DNA from: Kribbella capetownensis
GTDB taxonomy: Bacteria > Actinomycetota > Actinomycetes > Propionibacteriales > Kribbellaceae
Assembly: GCF_004331485.1 (NCBI RefSeq)
Contig: NZ_SJKD01000001.1
Span: 1,798,001-1,862,000 of the forward strand
Length of the DNA: 64,000 nucleotides
Reading direction: 5' to 3'
Shown: piece after piece, positions 47,351 through 55,414 of the stretch
Layout of the letters: the number at the start of each line of letters is the position of its first letter
How positions within the stretch are numbered: the stretch's first letter is position 1
The notes under the pieces: generated by a model
Told to the model about the DNA's origin: nothing
Seen by the model: only the letters and a program-made list of their open reading frames with translations
Database searches by the model: none
Position numbers and translations under genes: made by a program

Positions 47351-48574
47351 TCAGGCGACGACCTGGTCGACCCCTGAATTGCGGACCGTACGCCGGTCCA
47401 TCAGGCCGGAGACGAGGGCCAGGAGCAGCCCGGCAACGGCCAGGACGGCGCCGACGCGGCTCGGCCACTCGTACCCGTAGCCGGCGGCCAGGACGACGCT
47501 GCCGAGCCAGGCGCCGAGAGCGTTCGCGATGTTCAGCGTCGAGTGGTTCAGCGACGCCGCCAGCGACTGTCCTTCGTGCGCGACGTCCATCAGCCGGGTC
47601 TGCAGCGCCGGCACCAGGATGCTCGCCGAGAACCCCATCGCGAACACCGCGATCAGGGCTCCGGGCCGGGTCTGAGCCAGCCACCCGAACGTTCCGAGTA
47701 CGACGGTGATCGCGAGCAGGCCGCCGTACAGGCTGGGCATCAGGGCGCGGTCGGCGAACCGGCCACCGACGACAGTGCCGCACGTCATGCCGATGCCGTA
47801 AACAGCCAGCACCACCGTGACCGCGGCCTCGGAGAAACCGGCCAGTTCCGTCATCGTCGGGGCGATATACGAGTACGTCGCGAACATGCCGCCGAAGCCG
47901 ACCATCCCGACCAGCAGCGCCATCCACACCTGCGGACGGGACAGCGCACTGAGCTCGCTGCGGATGTTGACGTCGCTGCCCACCGGCTGCGGCGGAACCC
48001 AGAACCACACCGCCACCAGCGTGACCAACCCGAGCGCGCCGACCGCGAGAAACGGCGCCGGCCAGCCGAGTCGCTGGCCCATCAAAGTGGTGATCGGTAC
48101 GCCGATGATGTTGGCCACCGGAAGACCGACCATCGTCATCGAGACAGCCCAAGCCCTCCGATTGACCGGCACGAGCGTTGTCCCGACCACCGCGCCGATG
48201 CCGAAGAATGCACCGTGCGGTACGCCGGTCAGAAACCGCGCGGCCATCAGGAACTCGTAGCTGGAGGCAACGGCCGACAGCACGTTGCCGATCACGAACA
48301 CCGCCATCAGCCCGAGCAGCAGCCGCTTCCGCCCGGTCCGGGCACCGAGCGCCGCGATCACCGGTGCACCGACCACCACGCCCAGCGCGTACGCCGAGAT
48401 GAGGTGGCCGGCGGTCGGGATCGAGATCCCCACCCCGTCAGCGATCTGAGGCAGTACTCCCATCGTGACGAACTCGGTGGTTCCGATCGCGAAACCACCG
48501 GTCGCCAGTGCGAACAGAGCGAGGCCGACGGGCCACGAGGTGCTGTGGCTGTCAGGAGTCACTGAGTTTGTCAC
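47351..48574 (-). CDS. MFS transporter, arabinose-efflux (AraJ/YdhP)-like
   Basis: A 407-residue twelve-helix major facilitator protein. ALATGGFAIGTTEFVTMGVLPQIADGVGISIPTAGHLISAYALGVVVGAPVIAALGARTGRKRLLLGLM is the consensus start of the AraJ/YdhP/PbuE group, which exports sugars, purines or drugs. The GTG at 48574 places the first helix about 12 residues in; a longer frame to 48628 is shadow. The start overlaps the end of the upstream membrane protein by 23 bp, so the pair is likely co-transcribed. Confidence 0.85.
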   Translation of the reverse strand: MTNSVTPDSHSTSWPVGLALFALATGGFAIGTTEFVTMGVLPQIADGVGISIPTAGHLISAYALGVVVGAPVIAALGARTGRKRLLLGLMAVFVIGNVLSAVASSYEFLMAARFLTGVPHGAFFGIGAVVGTTLVPVNRRAWAVSMTMVGLPVANIIGVPITTLMGQRLGWPAPFLAVGALGLVTLVAVWFWVPPQPVGSDVNIRSELSALSRPQVWMALLVGMVGFGGMFATYSYIAPTMTELAGFSEAAVTVVLAVYGIGMTCGTVVGGRFADRALMPSLYGGLLAITVVLGTFGWLAQTRPGALIAVFAMGFSASILVPALQTRLMDVAHEGQSLAASLNHSTLNIANALGAWLGSVVLAAGYGYEWPSRVGAVLAVAGLLLALVSGLMDRRTVRNSGVDQVVA

Positions 48575-49100
48575 GCCTGATTGTCGCACCCACGAGCAGC
48601 GCCACCGCGATGAGGGCGAAGACCACATTGCCGATCAGGTCGGTCGTCCGCGACGTGTCCATCACCGGGTCCTCCGGGAACGCGTGCCAGGCGTAGGTCA
48701 GCAGCGCGCCACCCGCTACAGCGAGCGAATGCAGTTGCGTCCAGCCGGTCCGTCGCGACCACCGCACCACCACGATCACCGCGAGTACGTCGAGCGCGGC
48801 CATCAGCCCGGCCTGCAGCCAGCCGCTCTTCACCAGGTCGTTCACCAGCATGAACGCCGAACTCAGCACCAGTCCGGTGGCGCCGACCAGCCACGCCGAG
48901 GGCACGGTGCCTGCCGTACGACGCTGTCCGCGGGAGCCGACCCGGGCCGCGATGGCGACGAGGACAACGATCGCGATTCCGGTCCCGGCGAACTGCGCCG
49001 GCGACGCGACGAACGAGTCGCGCGGGATGTTCCCCAGCAGGAACTCCGCGATCAGCGGCGCCAGGAAGAACAGCCCGAGGGCCGGCAGGGTCCGCTTCAT
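48552..49100 (-). CDS. Hypothetical membrane protein, 182 residues
   Basis: A small polytopic protein with about five or six hydrophobic segments and a charged C-terminus (RRDKLSDS). I recognise no family. The ATG at 49100 has GGG about 5 bases upstream; an in-frame GTG at 49109 would add three residues. Its end overlaps the MFS start, so the two may function together. It is divergent from the TetR gene. Confidence 0.65.
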   Translation of the reverse strand: MKRTLPALGLFFLAPLIAEFLLGNIPRDSFVASPAQFAGTGIAIVVLVAIAARVGSRGQRRTAGTVPSAWLVGATGLVLSSAFMLVNDLVKSGWLQAGLMAALDVLAVIVVVRWSRRTGWTQLHSLAVAGGALLTYAWHAFPEDPVMDTSRTTDLIGNVVFALIAVALLVGATIRRDKLSDS

Positions 49101-49251
49101 CACACCCACATCTCTTGTGTCGGGTCACGCTCCTCACTCTCGCGTTCGACGGACGCCGGCACCGATGCGATCCGTCCGGATCCTGCGCTGACGGACGGCG
49201 GGTCCCGGACCTGACGTCCGTCATGGCTCAGGGATCATTCAGGGTCATTTC

Positions 49252-49268
49252 CCTATACGCCGTATAGG
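49252..49268. promoter_or_regulatory. 17-bp perfect palindrome, likely TetR autoregulatory operator
   Basis: CCTATACG-C-CGTATAGG is a perfect inverted repeat with one central base, 13 bp before the ATG of the TetR gene, in the divergent gap toward the small membrane protein. Length, symmetry and AT-rich ends are typical of TetR operators. TATAGGTAAT-like sequence within it may also contain the -10 box, so binding would block the promoter. Confidence 0.75.
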
Positions 49269-49281
49269 TAATGCAGGTTGA

Positions 49282-49878
49282 ATGGCATTCATGAGCGAGG
49301 TGACGACGAAGGACCGGATCACCGCGGCCGCGACCTGGCTGCTGACCGAGCACGGCGCGGCCGGCGTGTCGATGCGGAAGGTGGCGGCCGCGGTCGGGAT
49401 CACTCCGATGGCGATCTACCAGTACTTCCCGGACCGGGAGACGCTGCTGAACGCGGTCGCGGACGCGGCCTTCGCCGAACTGGTCCGGCGCTGGGAGTCC
49501 GCCCCGCGCAGTACGGCGGCGGACGCGCGGATGCGGGAGATGCTGGTCGACCATGTCGACTTCGCGCTCGCCCAGCCGCGGCTGTACGACTACATGTTCA
49601 CCGAGCGGCGCGACCAGGCGCGGAAGTTCCCGGACGACTTCCGGGCGCGCAAGTCGCCGACCTTCAACCTGGTCGCCGACGCGATCTCCGACGGCGTCGA
49701 CCAGGGTCTCTACAACGGCGACGACGACATCTGGGAAACCAGCCTGATGTTCGCCGCCCTCCTGCATGGCCTGATCCAACTCCACCACGGCGACCGCATC
49801 GGCATGCCCGAACCCGCCTTCCGCGCGCTGTGCCTAAAACTCGCCGAAAGGATGATCGATGGCCTCCTCCGTACCTAA
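49282..49878 (+). CDS. TetR family transcriptional regulator
   Basis: A 198-residue repressor. The N-terminal helix-turn-helix is KDRITAAATWLLTEHGAAGVSMRKVAAAVGITPMAIYQYFPDRETLLNAVAD; the C-terminal helices (about 75-190) form the ligand and dimer domain. The ATG at 49282 has AGG five bases upstream; a second ATG at 49291 is possible. It overlaps the Lnt-like gene by 20 bp and has a perfect palindrome in its promoter, so it probably controls itself and the downstream genes. Confidence 0.9.
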   Translation: MAFMSEVTTKDRITAAATWLLTEHGAAGVSMRKVAAAVGITPMAIYQYFPDRETLLNAVADAAFAELVRRWESAPRSTAADARMREMLVDHVDFALAQPRLYDYMFTERRDQARKFPDDFRARKSPTFNLVADAISDGVDQGLYNGDDDIWETSLMFAALLHGLIQLHHGDRIGMPEPAFRALCLKLAERMIDGLLRT

Positions 49879-51388
49879 CTCGACCGCCCGGGTCTGGGCC
49901 GCCCTCGCGGCCGTCGCCACCGGTGTGCTGCTGTACTTCGGTTCCGGCTTGCATACCGTCCCGGCGCTGACCTGGTTCGCACCGCTGCCTGTGCTCCTCG
50001 TCGCACCCCGCCTGAAGCCAGGGCTTGCGGCCGTGACCGCCTTTGTTGGTTGGCTTCTAGGGCTCACCAATCTGGTCCGCTACCTGCGCGGTGACCTCGA
50101 GCTCCCGCTGGTCGCGTTCGCCTTCCTGCTCCTGCTCGCGGGTGTCTTCACCGCCACGGTGCTGCTCTTCCGCGCGCTGGTTGTCCGCAGGCACTTCGTG
50201 CTCGCCGCCTTCGCCGCTCCCGCGCTCTGGGCGGCCGTCGACTACCTGATCGCGACCGTTTCCCCACACGGCGCGTTCACCAGCCTCGCCTACACCCAGG
50301 CCGAGGTAGCACCCATCAACCAGATCGTCTCCCTGACCGGCCTGTGGGGCCTCAGCTTCCTCCTGTTCTTCCCGGCCGCCGTCCTCGCCACGAGACGTCT
50401 CGTCCTGGTCAGTGCTCTGGTGGTCGTTGCCGCCAGCACCTGCCTGTACGGCGTACTCCGGCTCGACGGAACCGCGGACGCTCAGCCGCTGCGGATCGCC
50501 GTACTCTCCGCAGAAGGTGAAGACAACGCGCGCTGGCCGGACGGCGGCGGCCCCGCCGTGCTGGAGCGCTACCGCCCGATGATCACCGACGCGGCCCGAT
50601 CCGGCGCGCAGGTCGTCCTGCTCCCGGAGAAGATCATCGACGTCGAGGCGACCGCGCTTCCCCAGCTGTCCAGGGAGTTCCAGACACTTGCCACCAGCAA
50701 CAAGGTCGAGCTCGTCGTCGGCCTCACCGTCTTCGGGCCTGACGACTACAACCGGGCTCTGATCTTCCACCCCGACGGCAGCGCGCCCACGTCGTACGAC
50801 AAACACCACCTGATCCCCGGCATGGAGCCGTACACGCCCGGCGACCACCTCGCCGTCTTCAACAGTTGGGGCTTGCTGATCTGCAAGGACCTGGACTTCC
50901 CCGCGCTCTCCCGTGCGTACGGGAAAGAAGCTGTCAGCCTGCTACTGGTGCCGGCGCTCGACTTCGAGGACGACGGCTGGCTGCACAGCCGGATGGCACT
51001 GCTCCGCGGCATCGAGAACGGCATCCCGATGGCCCGCGACGGCAGCAAGGGCCGCCTCACCCTCAGCGACGCGCAGGGACGGATCGTGTCCGAGACGACG
51101 GCGCCTGCCGACGCGCCGGCCGTCCTGATCGGCGACCTCCGGCCCGGCAGGAACGGGACCGTCTACACCGCCTGGGGTGACTGGTTCGCCTGGCTGTGCT
51201 GCCTGGTCGCCCTGGCCGGGGTGGTGTGGTTGAGGTCGCGCGGTGGGCGTGGGAGCATCCGGCATGGCCAACTTTGGGGATCACCAGTTGCAGATCTACC
51301 TGCAGGGGATGCTGCAGGGGACACGGCCGGAGATCACGACCGACCTGGCCCGGCTGGAGTCGCAAGCGGCCGGGACACTGTCCGCTGA
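49859..51388 (+). CDS. Apolipoprotein N-acyltransferase-like (nitrilase superfamily) membrane protein
   Basis: A 509-residue protein: about six N-terminal helices (residues 15-200) followed by a periplasmic carbon-nitrogen hydrolase domain (210-430) with the triad Glu257 (LLPEKII), Lys315 (SYDKHHLIPGMEPYTPG) and Cys342 (LLICKDLDFP), then a last helix near 440-455. Lnt acylates the N-terminal cysteine of lipoproteins. The Cys motif is ICKD rather than the usual CYE/CFE, so substrate may differ. AAAGG precedes the ATG. The frame lacks a stop after the last helix and runs 125 bp into the next gene; those roughly 40 residues are Gly/Asp/Arg-rich and antisense-like, suggesting loss of the original stop. 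Confidence 0.8.
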   Translation: MASSVPNSTARVWAALAAVATGVLLYFGSGLHTVPALTWFAPLPVLLVAPRLKPGLAAVTAFVGWLLGLTNLVRYLRGDLELPLVAFAFLLLLAGVFTATVLLFRALVVRRHFVLAAFAAPALWAAVDYLIATVSPHGAFTSLAYTQAEVAPINQIVSLTGLWGLSFLLFFPAAVLATRRLVLVSALVVVAASTCLYGVLRLDGTADAQPLRIAVLSAEGEDNARWPDGGGPAVLERYRPMITDAARSGAQVVLLPEKIIDVEATALPQLSREFQTLATSNKVELVVGLTVFGPDDYNRALIFHPDGSAPTSYDKHHLIPGMEPYTPGDHLAVFNSWGLLICKDLDFPALSRAYGKEAVSLLLVPALDFEDDGWLHSRMALLRGIENGIPMARDGSKGRLTLSDAQGRIVSETTAPADAPAVLIGDLRPGRNGTVYTAWGDWFAWLCCLVALAGVVWLRSRGGRGSIRHGQLWGSPVADLPAGDAAGDTAGDHDRPGPAGVASGRDTVR

Positions 51389-52415
51389 GGCGATGGGGTA
51401 CATCGTGCCGAGCGCGGGCAGCGGGGCGACGGCGCGGGCGAACCTGGCGGCGTTCGACCGGTGGCGGCTGGTGCCCCGGATGCTGCGCGGTAGCACCGAC
51501 CGTGACCTGTCCTGCACCATCCTCGGTACGGCGATGCCCGCGCCGGTGCTGGTCGCGCCGATCGGAGTACAGACACTGGCCCACCCGGACGGCGAGCTCG
51601 CGACGGCCCGGGCCGCGGATGCGCTCGGCCTGACCTACACACACTCGACGCAGGCGAGCCACGCCTTCGAGCAGATCGAGGCGAAGAGCAAGTGGTACCA
51701 GCTCTACTGGCCGACCGACCGCGACGTCTGCCTGAGCTTCCTGCAGCGGGCGAAGGCGAGCGGGTACGGCGTCCTGGTCGTCACCCTCGACACCGGGACG
51801 CTCGGCTGGCGTCCGGCCGACCTGGACCGCGGGTTCCTGCCGTTCCTCAAGGGGGAGGGCCTGGCGAACTACTTCAGCGACCCGGCCTTCCAAGCCAAGC
51901 TGGCCAAGCCGGTCGCGGAAGACCCGGGCGCGGCGGTGATGCACTGGGCGCAGATGTTCCCGAACGTCGGCCTGGGCTGGGACGAGTTGTCGTTCCTGCG
52001 GGACAACTGGGACGGCCCGATCGTGCTGAAGGGAATCACGGCCGTCGAGGACGCGAAACTGGCCGCCGAGCACGGCGTCGACGGGGTCGTGGTCTCGAAC
52101 CACGGCGGCCGTCAGGTCGACGGGGCGATCGCGTCACTCGACGCGCTACCGGCGATCGCGGACGCGGTCGGTGAACAGGTGACGGTCCTCTTCGACTCAG
52201 GTGTCCGTACCGGCTCGGACGCCGCGAAGGCCTTCGCCCTTGGCGCGAAGGCGGTCCTGCTCGGCCGTCCGCTGCTCTACGGTCTCGCACTGGCCGGGCA
52301 GGCGGGTGTCGAGCACGTCCTGCGCTGCTTCCTGGCCGAGCTCGATCTGACCCTCGCACTGTCCGGCTACGCCAACCACCGAGAGCTCAACCGGGACTCG
52401 GTGGTCCGGGCGTGA
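51264..52415 (+). CDS. FMN-dependent alpha-hydroxy acid oxidase (lactate 2-monooxygenase-like)
   Basis: A 383-residue TIM-barrel flavoprotein of the glycolate/lactate oxidase family. PVLVAPIGVQTLAHPDGE, STQASHAFEQI, KWYQLYWPTDRDV, LKGITAVEDA, GVVVSNHGGRQVDGA (active-site His and Arg) and FDSGVRTGSDAAKAFALGAKAVLLGRPLLYG are in order. The KWYQLYW loop and length resemble lactate 2-monooxygenases. ATG at 51264 sits after GGGAGCATCCGGC; an earlier in-frame start at 51243 is possible. It overlaps the Lnt-like frame by 125 bp and the HAD gene by 4 bp. Confidence 0.88.
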   Translation: MANFGDHQLQIYLQGMLQGTRPEITTDLARLESQAAGTLSAEAMGYIVPSAGSGATARANLAAFDRWRLVPRMLRGSTDRDLSCTILGTAMPAPVLVAPIGVQTLAHPDGELATARAADALGLTYTHSTQASHAFEQIEAKSKWYQLYWPTDRDVCLSFLQRAKASGYGVLVVTLDTGTLGWRPADLDRGFLPFLKGEGLANYFSDPAFQAKLAKPVAEDPGAAVMHWAQMFPNVGLGWDELSFLRDNWDGPIVLKGITAVEDAKLAAEHGVDGVVVSNHGGRQVDGAIASLDALPAIADAVGEQVTVLFDSGVRTGSDAAKAFALGAKAVLLGRPLLYGLALAGQAGVEHVLRCFLAELDLTLALSGYANHRELNRDSVVRA

Positions 52416-53059
52416 AGGCGGTCATCTTCGACCTGGACAACACGCTGTTCGACCACACCGGGTCGGCGACGCACGCGATCCGCAGCTGGATCCCCGAGCT
52501 GGGTGGTACGACGACCGACGAGTTGGTCGCGCAGTGGTTCGTGATCGAGGACCGCGTCTACAGCCGGTTTCTGGCCCTCGAGATCACCCATCAGGGGCAG
52601 CGGCGTGGCCGGCTCCGCGAGTTCCTGCCCCTGCTCGACCACCCGGTCCCGCCGACCGACGAGGAGCTCGACGAGCTGTTCACCGGCTACCTGCATCACT
52701 ACAAGTCGAGCTGGACCGCCTACCCGGACGCCCGCCCCGCCCTGGAAGTTGCCCGGAGCAACGGCCTGCGGATCGGCGTGCTGACCAACGGCAGCACGCA
52801 ACAGCAGAACGCGAAACTCGAGGCGATCGGGCTGGCCGACCTGGTCGACGTGGTCTGTACGACGGAATCCCTGGGCGTCAGCAAGCCCGCACCCGAGACC
52901 TACCTGCGGACCTGCGAGGCGCTCGGCACCGAGCCGATCGACACGAGCATGATCGGCGACAACCTCGAGCTCGACGTGCTGGCGCCCCGCGCCCTCGGCC
53001 TGACCGCGCATCACCTCGATCGTGCGGCCGGCGTCACCCTCACGGACCTCGTGTCCTGA
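52412..53059 (+). CDS. HAD-superfamily phosphatase
   Basis: A 215-residue haloacid dehalogenase-like hydrolase. Motif I is FDLDNTLFD with nucleophile Asp7 and Asp9; motif II is VLTNGS; motif III/IV are KPAPETYLRTCEALG and MIGDNLELDVLAPRALG. A helical cap (about 15-95) fits class I. GTG start overlaps the oxidase stop (GTGA). Substrate is probably a small phosphate ester; if linked to the oxidase, phosphoglycolate-type repair is one possibility, unproven. Confidence 0.87.
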   Translation: MKAVIFDLDNTLFDHTGSATHAIRSWIPELGGTTTDELVAQWFVIEDRVYSRFLALEITHQGQRRGRLREFLPLLDHPVPPTDEELDELFTGYLHHYKSSWTAYPDARPALEVARSNGLRIGVLTNGSTQQQNAKLEAIGLADLVDVVCTTESLGVSKPAPETYLRTCEALGTEPIDTSMIGDNLELDVLAPRALGLTAHHLDRAAGVTLTDLVS

Positions 53060-53201
53060 GTCGGACTGGTCTGAGATTGCGGTCTTCGGAGTCGGAGAAG
53101 GCGTTCGTCATGGCACGATCTTCCGGACGGTCCGGGAGCCGGGCCATCCATCCGGGCCGATCAGGTCCGGATGTCTGCTGGAACGGACCGGATTCCTGGG
53201 A

Positions 53202-54164
53202 TCAGGCCGGTGTCTGCGTCCGCCGGTACTGCGACGGAGGTACGCCGTACCGGTCGAGGAAGGCCTGCCGGAGGGACTCGGTCGAGCCGAAGCCGCACTG
53301 CCGGGCGACGGCCGCAAGGGGCAGTTCGCCCGAGACCAGGAGGTGTGCTGCGGCCTCGGTGCGGACGCCGCGGACGTACTGCGCCGGCGTCTGCTCGACG
53401 TGGGTCAGGAACATCCGCGACAGGTGCCGCTCGCTGACCCCGGCGAGCCGGGCGAGGGCCGGCGTACTGAGATCCGAGTTCGGATGGCTGACGATGTGGT
53501 CGCGGAGCCGTCGGACCAGGAGATCGCCGCTCAGCCGGCTTGCCACGAACATGCTCATCTGGGACTGGGCGGCCGGCCGCTGGAGGTAGGTGACCGTGCC
53601 GAGCGCGACACCGCGGGCGATCGCCTCGCCGTGATCCTCCTCGATGAACGACATGGTCAGATCCAGTGCGCTCGTGACGCCACCCGAGGTCGCGATCTCG
53701 CCGTCGCGGATGTAGATCGGGTCCGCGTCGACATCGACGTCCGGGTGCTTCGCCGCGAGTTGGTCGGCGTACATCCAGTGCGTCGTGATGCGGCGCCCGC
53801 TCAGCAGGCCGGTGGCCGCTAGGACGGTCGCGCCGGTGCACACCGACGAGACGCGGCGGGCGAGCGCGGACAGGCGTCGTACGTGCCCGACCAGACTGCG
53901 GTCCGCGGCGGCATCCTCGTGTCCGAGTCCGCCGGAAACGAGCAGCGTGTCCATCGGCTCGTTGAACCGCTCGAGCGCCACGTCGGCCTGCAGTTGCAGA
54001 CCCGAGTCGCACCGCACCGTGCGCTTCCCCGGCGTCGCCAGCACCATCCGGTACGGCGGGCTGGCGCCGATGCGGTTCGCGATGTCCAGACATGACGTCA
54101 CGCAGGCGATGTCGAGCAGTTCGGCACCGTCGTACGCGACCAGGAGGACCAGGCGTTCGTCCAC
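53202..54164 (-). CDS. GlxA family AraC-type transcriptional regulator
   Basis: A 320-residue regulator with an N-terminal DJ-1/PfpI-like (class I glutamine amidotransferase) domain, with the nucleophile-elbow cysteine in VSSVCTGATVLAATGLL, and a C-terminal AraC double helix-turn-helix (STPALARLAGVSERHLSRMFLTHVEQTPAQYVRGVR and ARQCGFGSTESLRQAFLDRYGVPPSQYR). The amidotransferase-like domain usually senses a ligand rather than catalysing. It is divergent from the 32-codon ORF; its targets are not evident. Confidence 0.9.
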   Translation of the reverse strand: MDERLVLLVAYDGAELLDIACVTSCLDIANRIGASPPYRMVLATPGKRTVRCDSGLQLQADVALERFNEPMDTLLVSGGLGHEDAAADRSLVGHVRRLSALARRVSSVCTGATVLAATGLLSGRRITTHWMYADQLAAKHPDVDVDADPIYIRDGEIATSGGVTSALDLTMSFIEEDHGEAIARGVALGTVTYLQRPAAQSQMSMFVASRLSGDLLVRRLRDHIVSHPNSDLSTPALARLAGVSERHLSRMFLTHVEQTPAQYVRGVRTEAAAHLLVSGELPLAAVARQCGFGSTESLRQAFLDRYGVPPSQYRRTQTPA

Positions 54165-54243
54165 GTCGTCACGGTATCCGCTCTTGCGTCGTAACGTTTA
54201 CAACACATACCGTCGTTCTGGAGTATTCGCTACAGGAGGTTCG

Positions 54244-54342
54244 ATGGAGCGAGTCGCGGCCCTGGTCCGGCGGTACGTCGACGCCGGGTGGGTGGAGGAC
54301 CCGGATGGCTTTCAGGCAGCCGTCCGGGCCTTCCTCAGTTGA
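54244..54342 (+). CDS. Candidate 32-residue small protein
   Basis: A short ORF with a perfect AGGAGG five bases before its ATG, in the gap between the divergent GlxA-type gene and the convergent korB. The peptide is a regular amphipathic pattern (ERVAALVRRYVDAGWVEDP then a second short helix), all with actinobacterial codon choice. Its TGA overlaps the korB stop by 8 bp. I do not recognise it. Strong ribosome site and codon use support translation; it could also be the start of a lost gene. Confidence 0.5.
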   Translation: MERVAALVRRYVDAGWVEDPDGFQAAVRAFLS

Positions 54343-55414
54343 TCGTCCAGGTGTCGGAGCCGGTGACCAGGGCCTGCAGGTCGCCGGTGCCCTGAGCCTC
54401 CTGGGCGGTGGTGATCTGCTGGCGGACCATGTCGTCGTACGCCGGGCGCTCGACCGCACGGAAGATGCCGATCGGGGCCTGGTGCAAGATGCCGGCGTCG
54501 GTCAGCCGCGACAGCGCGAACGCGTACGCCGGGTCGTCCGCATGGGCGTCGTGGACGACCAGGTCGGCCTCGCCGTTCGGGAGGTCGGCGACCTCCTTGA
54601 CGGCCAGCGACGCGAAGCCGTCCCGGACCACGCCGAGCCGGCCTTCCTTGCCGAACCGGATCGGCTCGCCGTGCACCAGCGGGATGATCGCGTCGTCGCG
54701 GGTCTCCGGATCCTTGAACGCCTCGAACGCGTTGTCGTTGAAGATCGGGCAGTTCTGGTAGATCTCCACGATCGCGGTGCCGCGGTGCTCGGCCGCCGCA
54801 CGCAGCACCGAGGTCAGGTGCTTGCGGTCGGAGTCGATCGTGCGGGCCACGAACGTCGCCTCCGCGCCGAGCGCCAGCGAGACCGGGTTGAACGGGTTGT
54901 CCACCGAGCCCATCGGCGTCGACTTGGTCACCTTGCCCGGCTCCGAGGTCGGCGAGTACTGACCCTTGGTGAGGCCGTAGATCCGGTTGTTGAACAGCAG
55001 GATCTTCAGGTTCACGTTGCGCCGCAGCGAGTGGATCAGGTGGTTGCCGCCGATCGACAGCGCGTCGCCGTCACCGGTCACCACCCAGACGCTCAGGTCG
55101 GGCCGCGCCACCGCGAGACCGGTCGCGATCGCCGGCGCCCGCCCGTGGATCGAGTGCATGCCGTACGTCGACAGGTAGTACGGGAACCGGGACGAGCAGC
55201 CGATGCCGGAGACCATCGCGATGTTCTCGCGCTTGATCCCGAGCTCGGGCAGGAAGCCCTGGAACGCGGCCAGTACGGCGTAGTCACCGCAGCCGGGGCA
55301 CCACCGGACCTCCTGGTCCGACACGTACTCCTTGCGGTTCTGCGGCTCGCTCGCGGCCGGGACGCCGTGCAGCCCACCGGGCAGACTCGGCAGGCCGAGG
55401 TCGACCGTGCTCAT
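54335..55414 (-). CDS. korB: 2-oxoglutarate:ferredoxin oxidoreductase, beta subunit
   Basis: A 359-residue thiamine-diphosphate subunit. Cys39 and Cys42 in RWCPGCGDYAV and Cys73 in GIGCSSRFPYY are cluster or near-cofactor residues, and the TPP/Mg motif GDGDALSIGGNHLIHSLRRNVNLKILLFNNRIYGLTKGQ follows (from residue 114). It oxidises 2-oxoglutarate to succinyl-CoA, giving electrons to ferredoxin, an alternative to the dehydrogenase complex in the TCA cycle of actinobacteria. It overlaps korA by 4 bp. Confidence 0.94.
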   Translation of the reverse strand: MSTVDLGLPSLPGGLHGVPAASEPQNRKEYVSDQEVRWCPGCGDYAVLAAFQGFLPELGIKRENIAMVSGIGCSSRFPYYLSTYGMHSIHGRAPAIATGLAVARPDLSVWVVTGDGDALSIGGNHLIHSLRRNVNLKILLFNNRIYGLTKGQYSPTSEPGKVTKSTPMGSVDNPFNPVSLALGAEATFVARTIDSDRKHLTSVLRAAAEHRGTAIVEIYQNCPIFNDNAFEAFKDPETRDDAIIPLVHGEPIRFGKEGRLGVVRDGFASLAVKEVADLPNGEADLVVHDAHADDPAYAFALSRLTDAGILHQAPIGIFRAVERPAYDDMVRQQITTAQEAQGTGDLQALVTGSDTWTIN

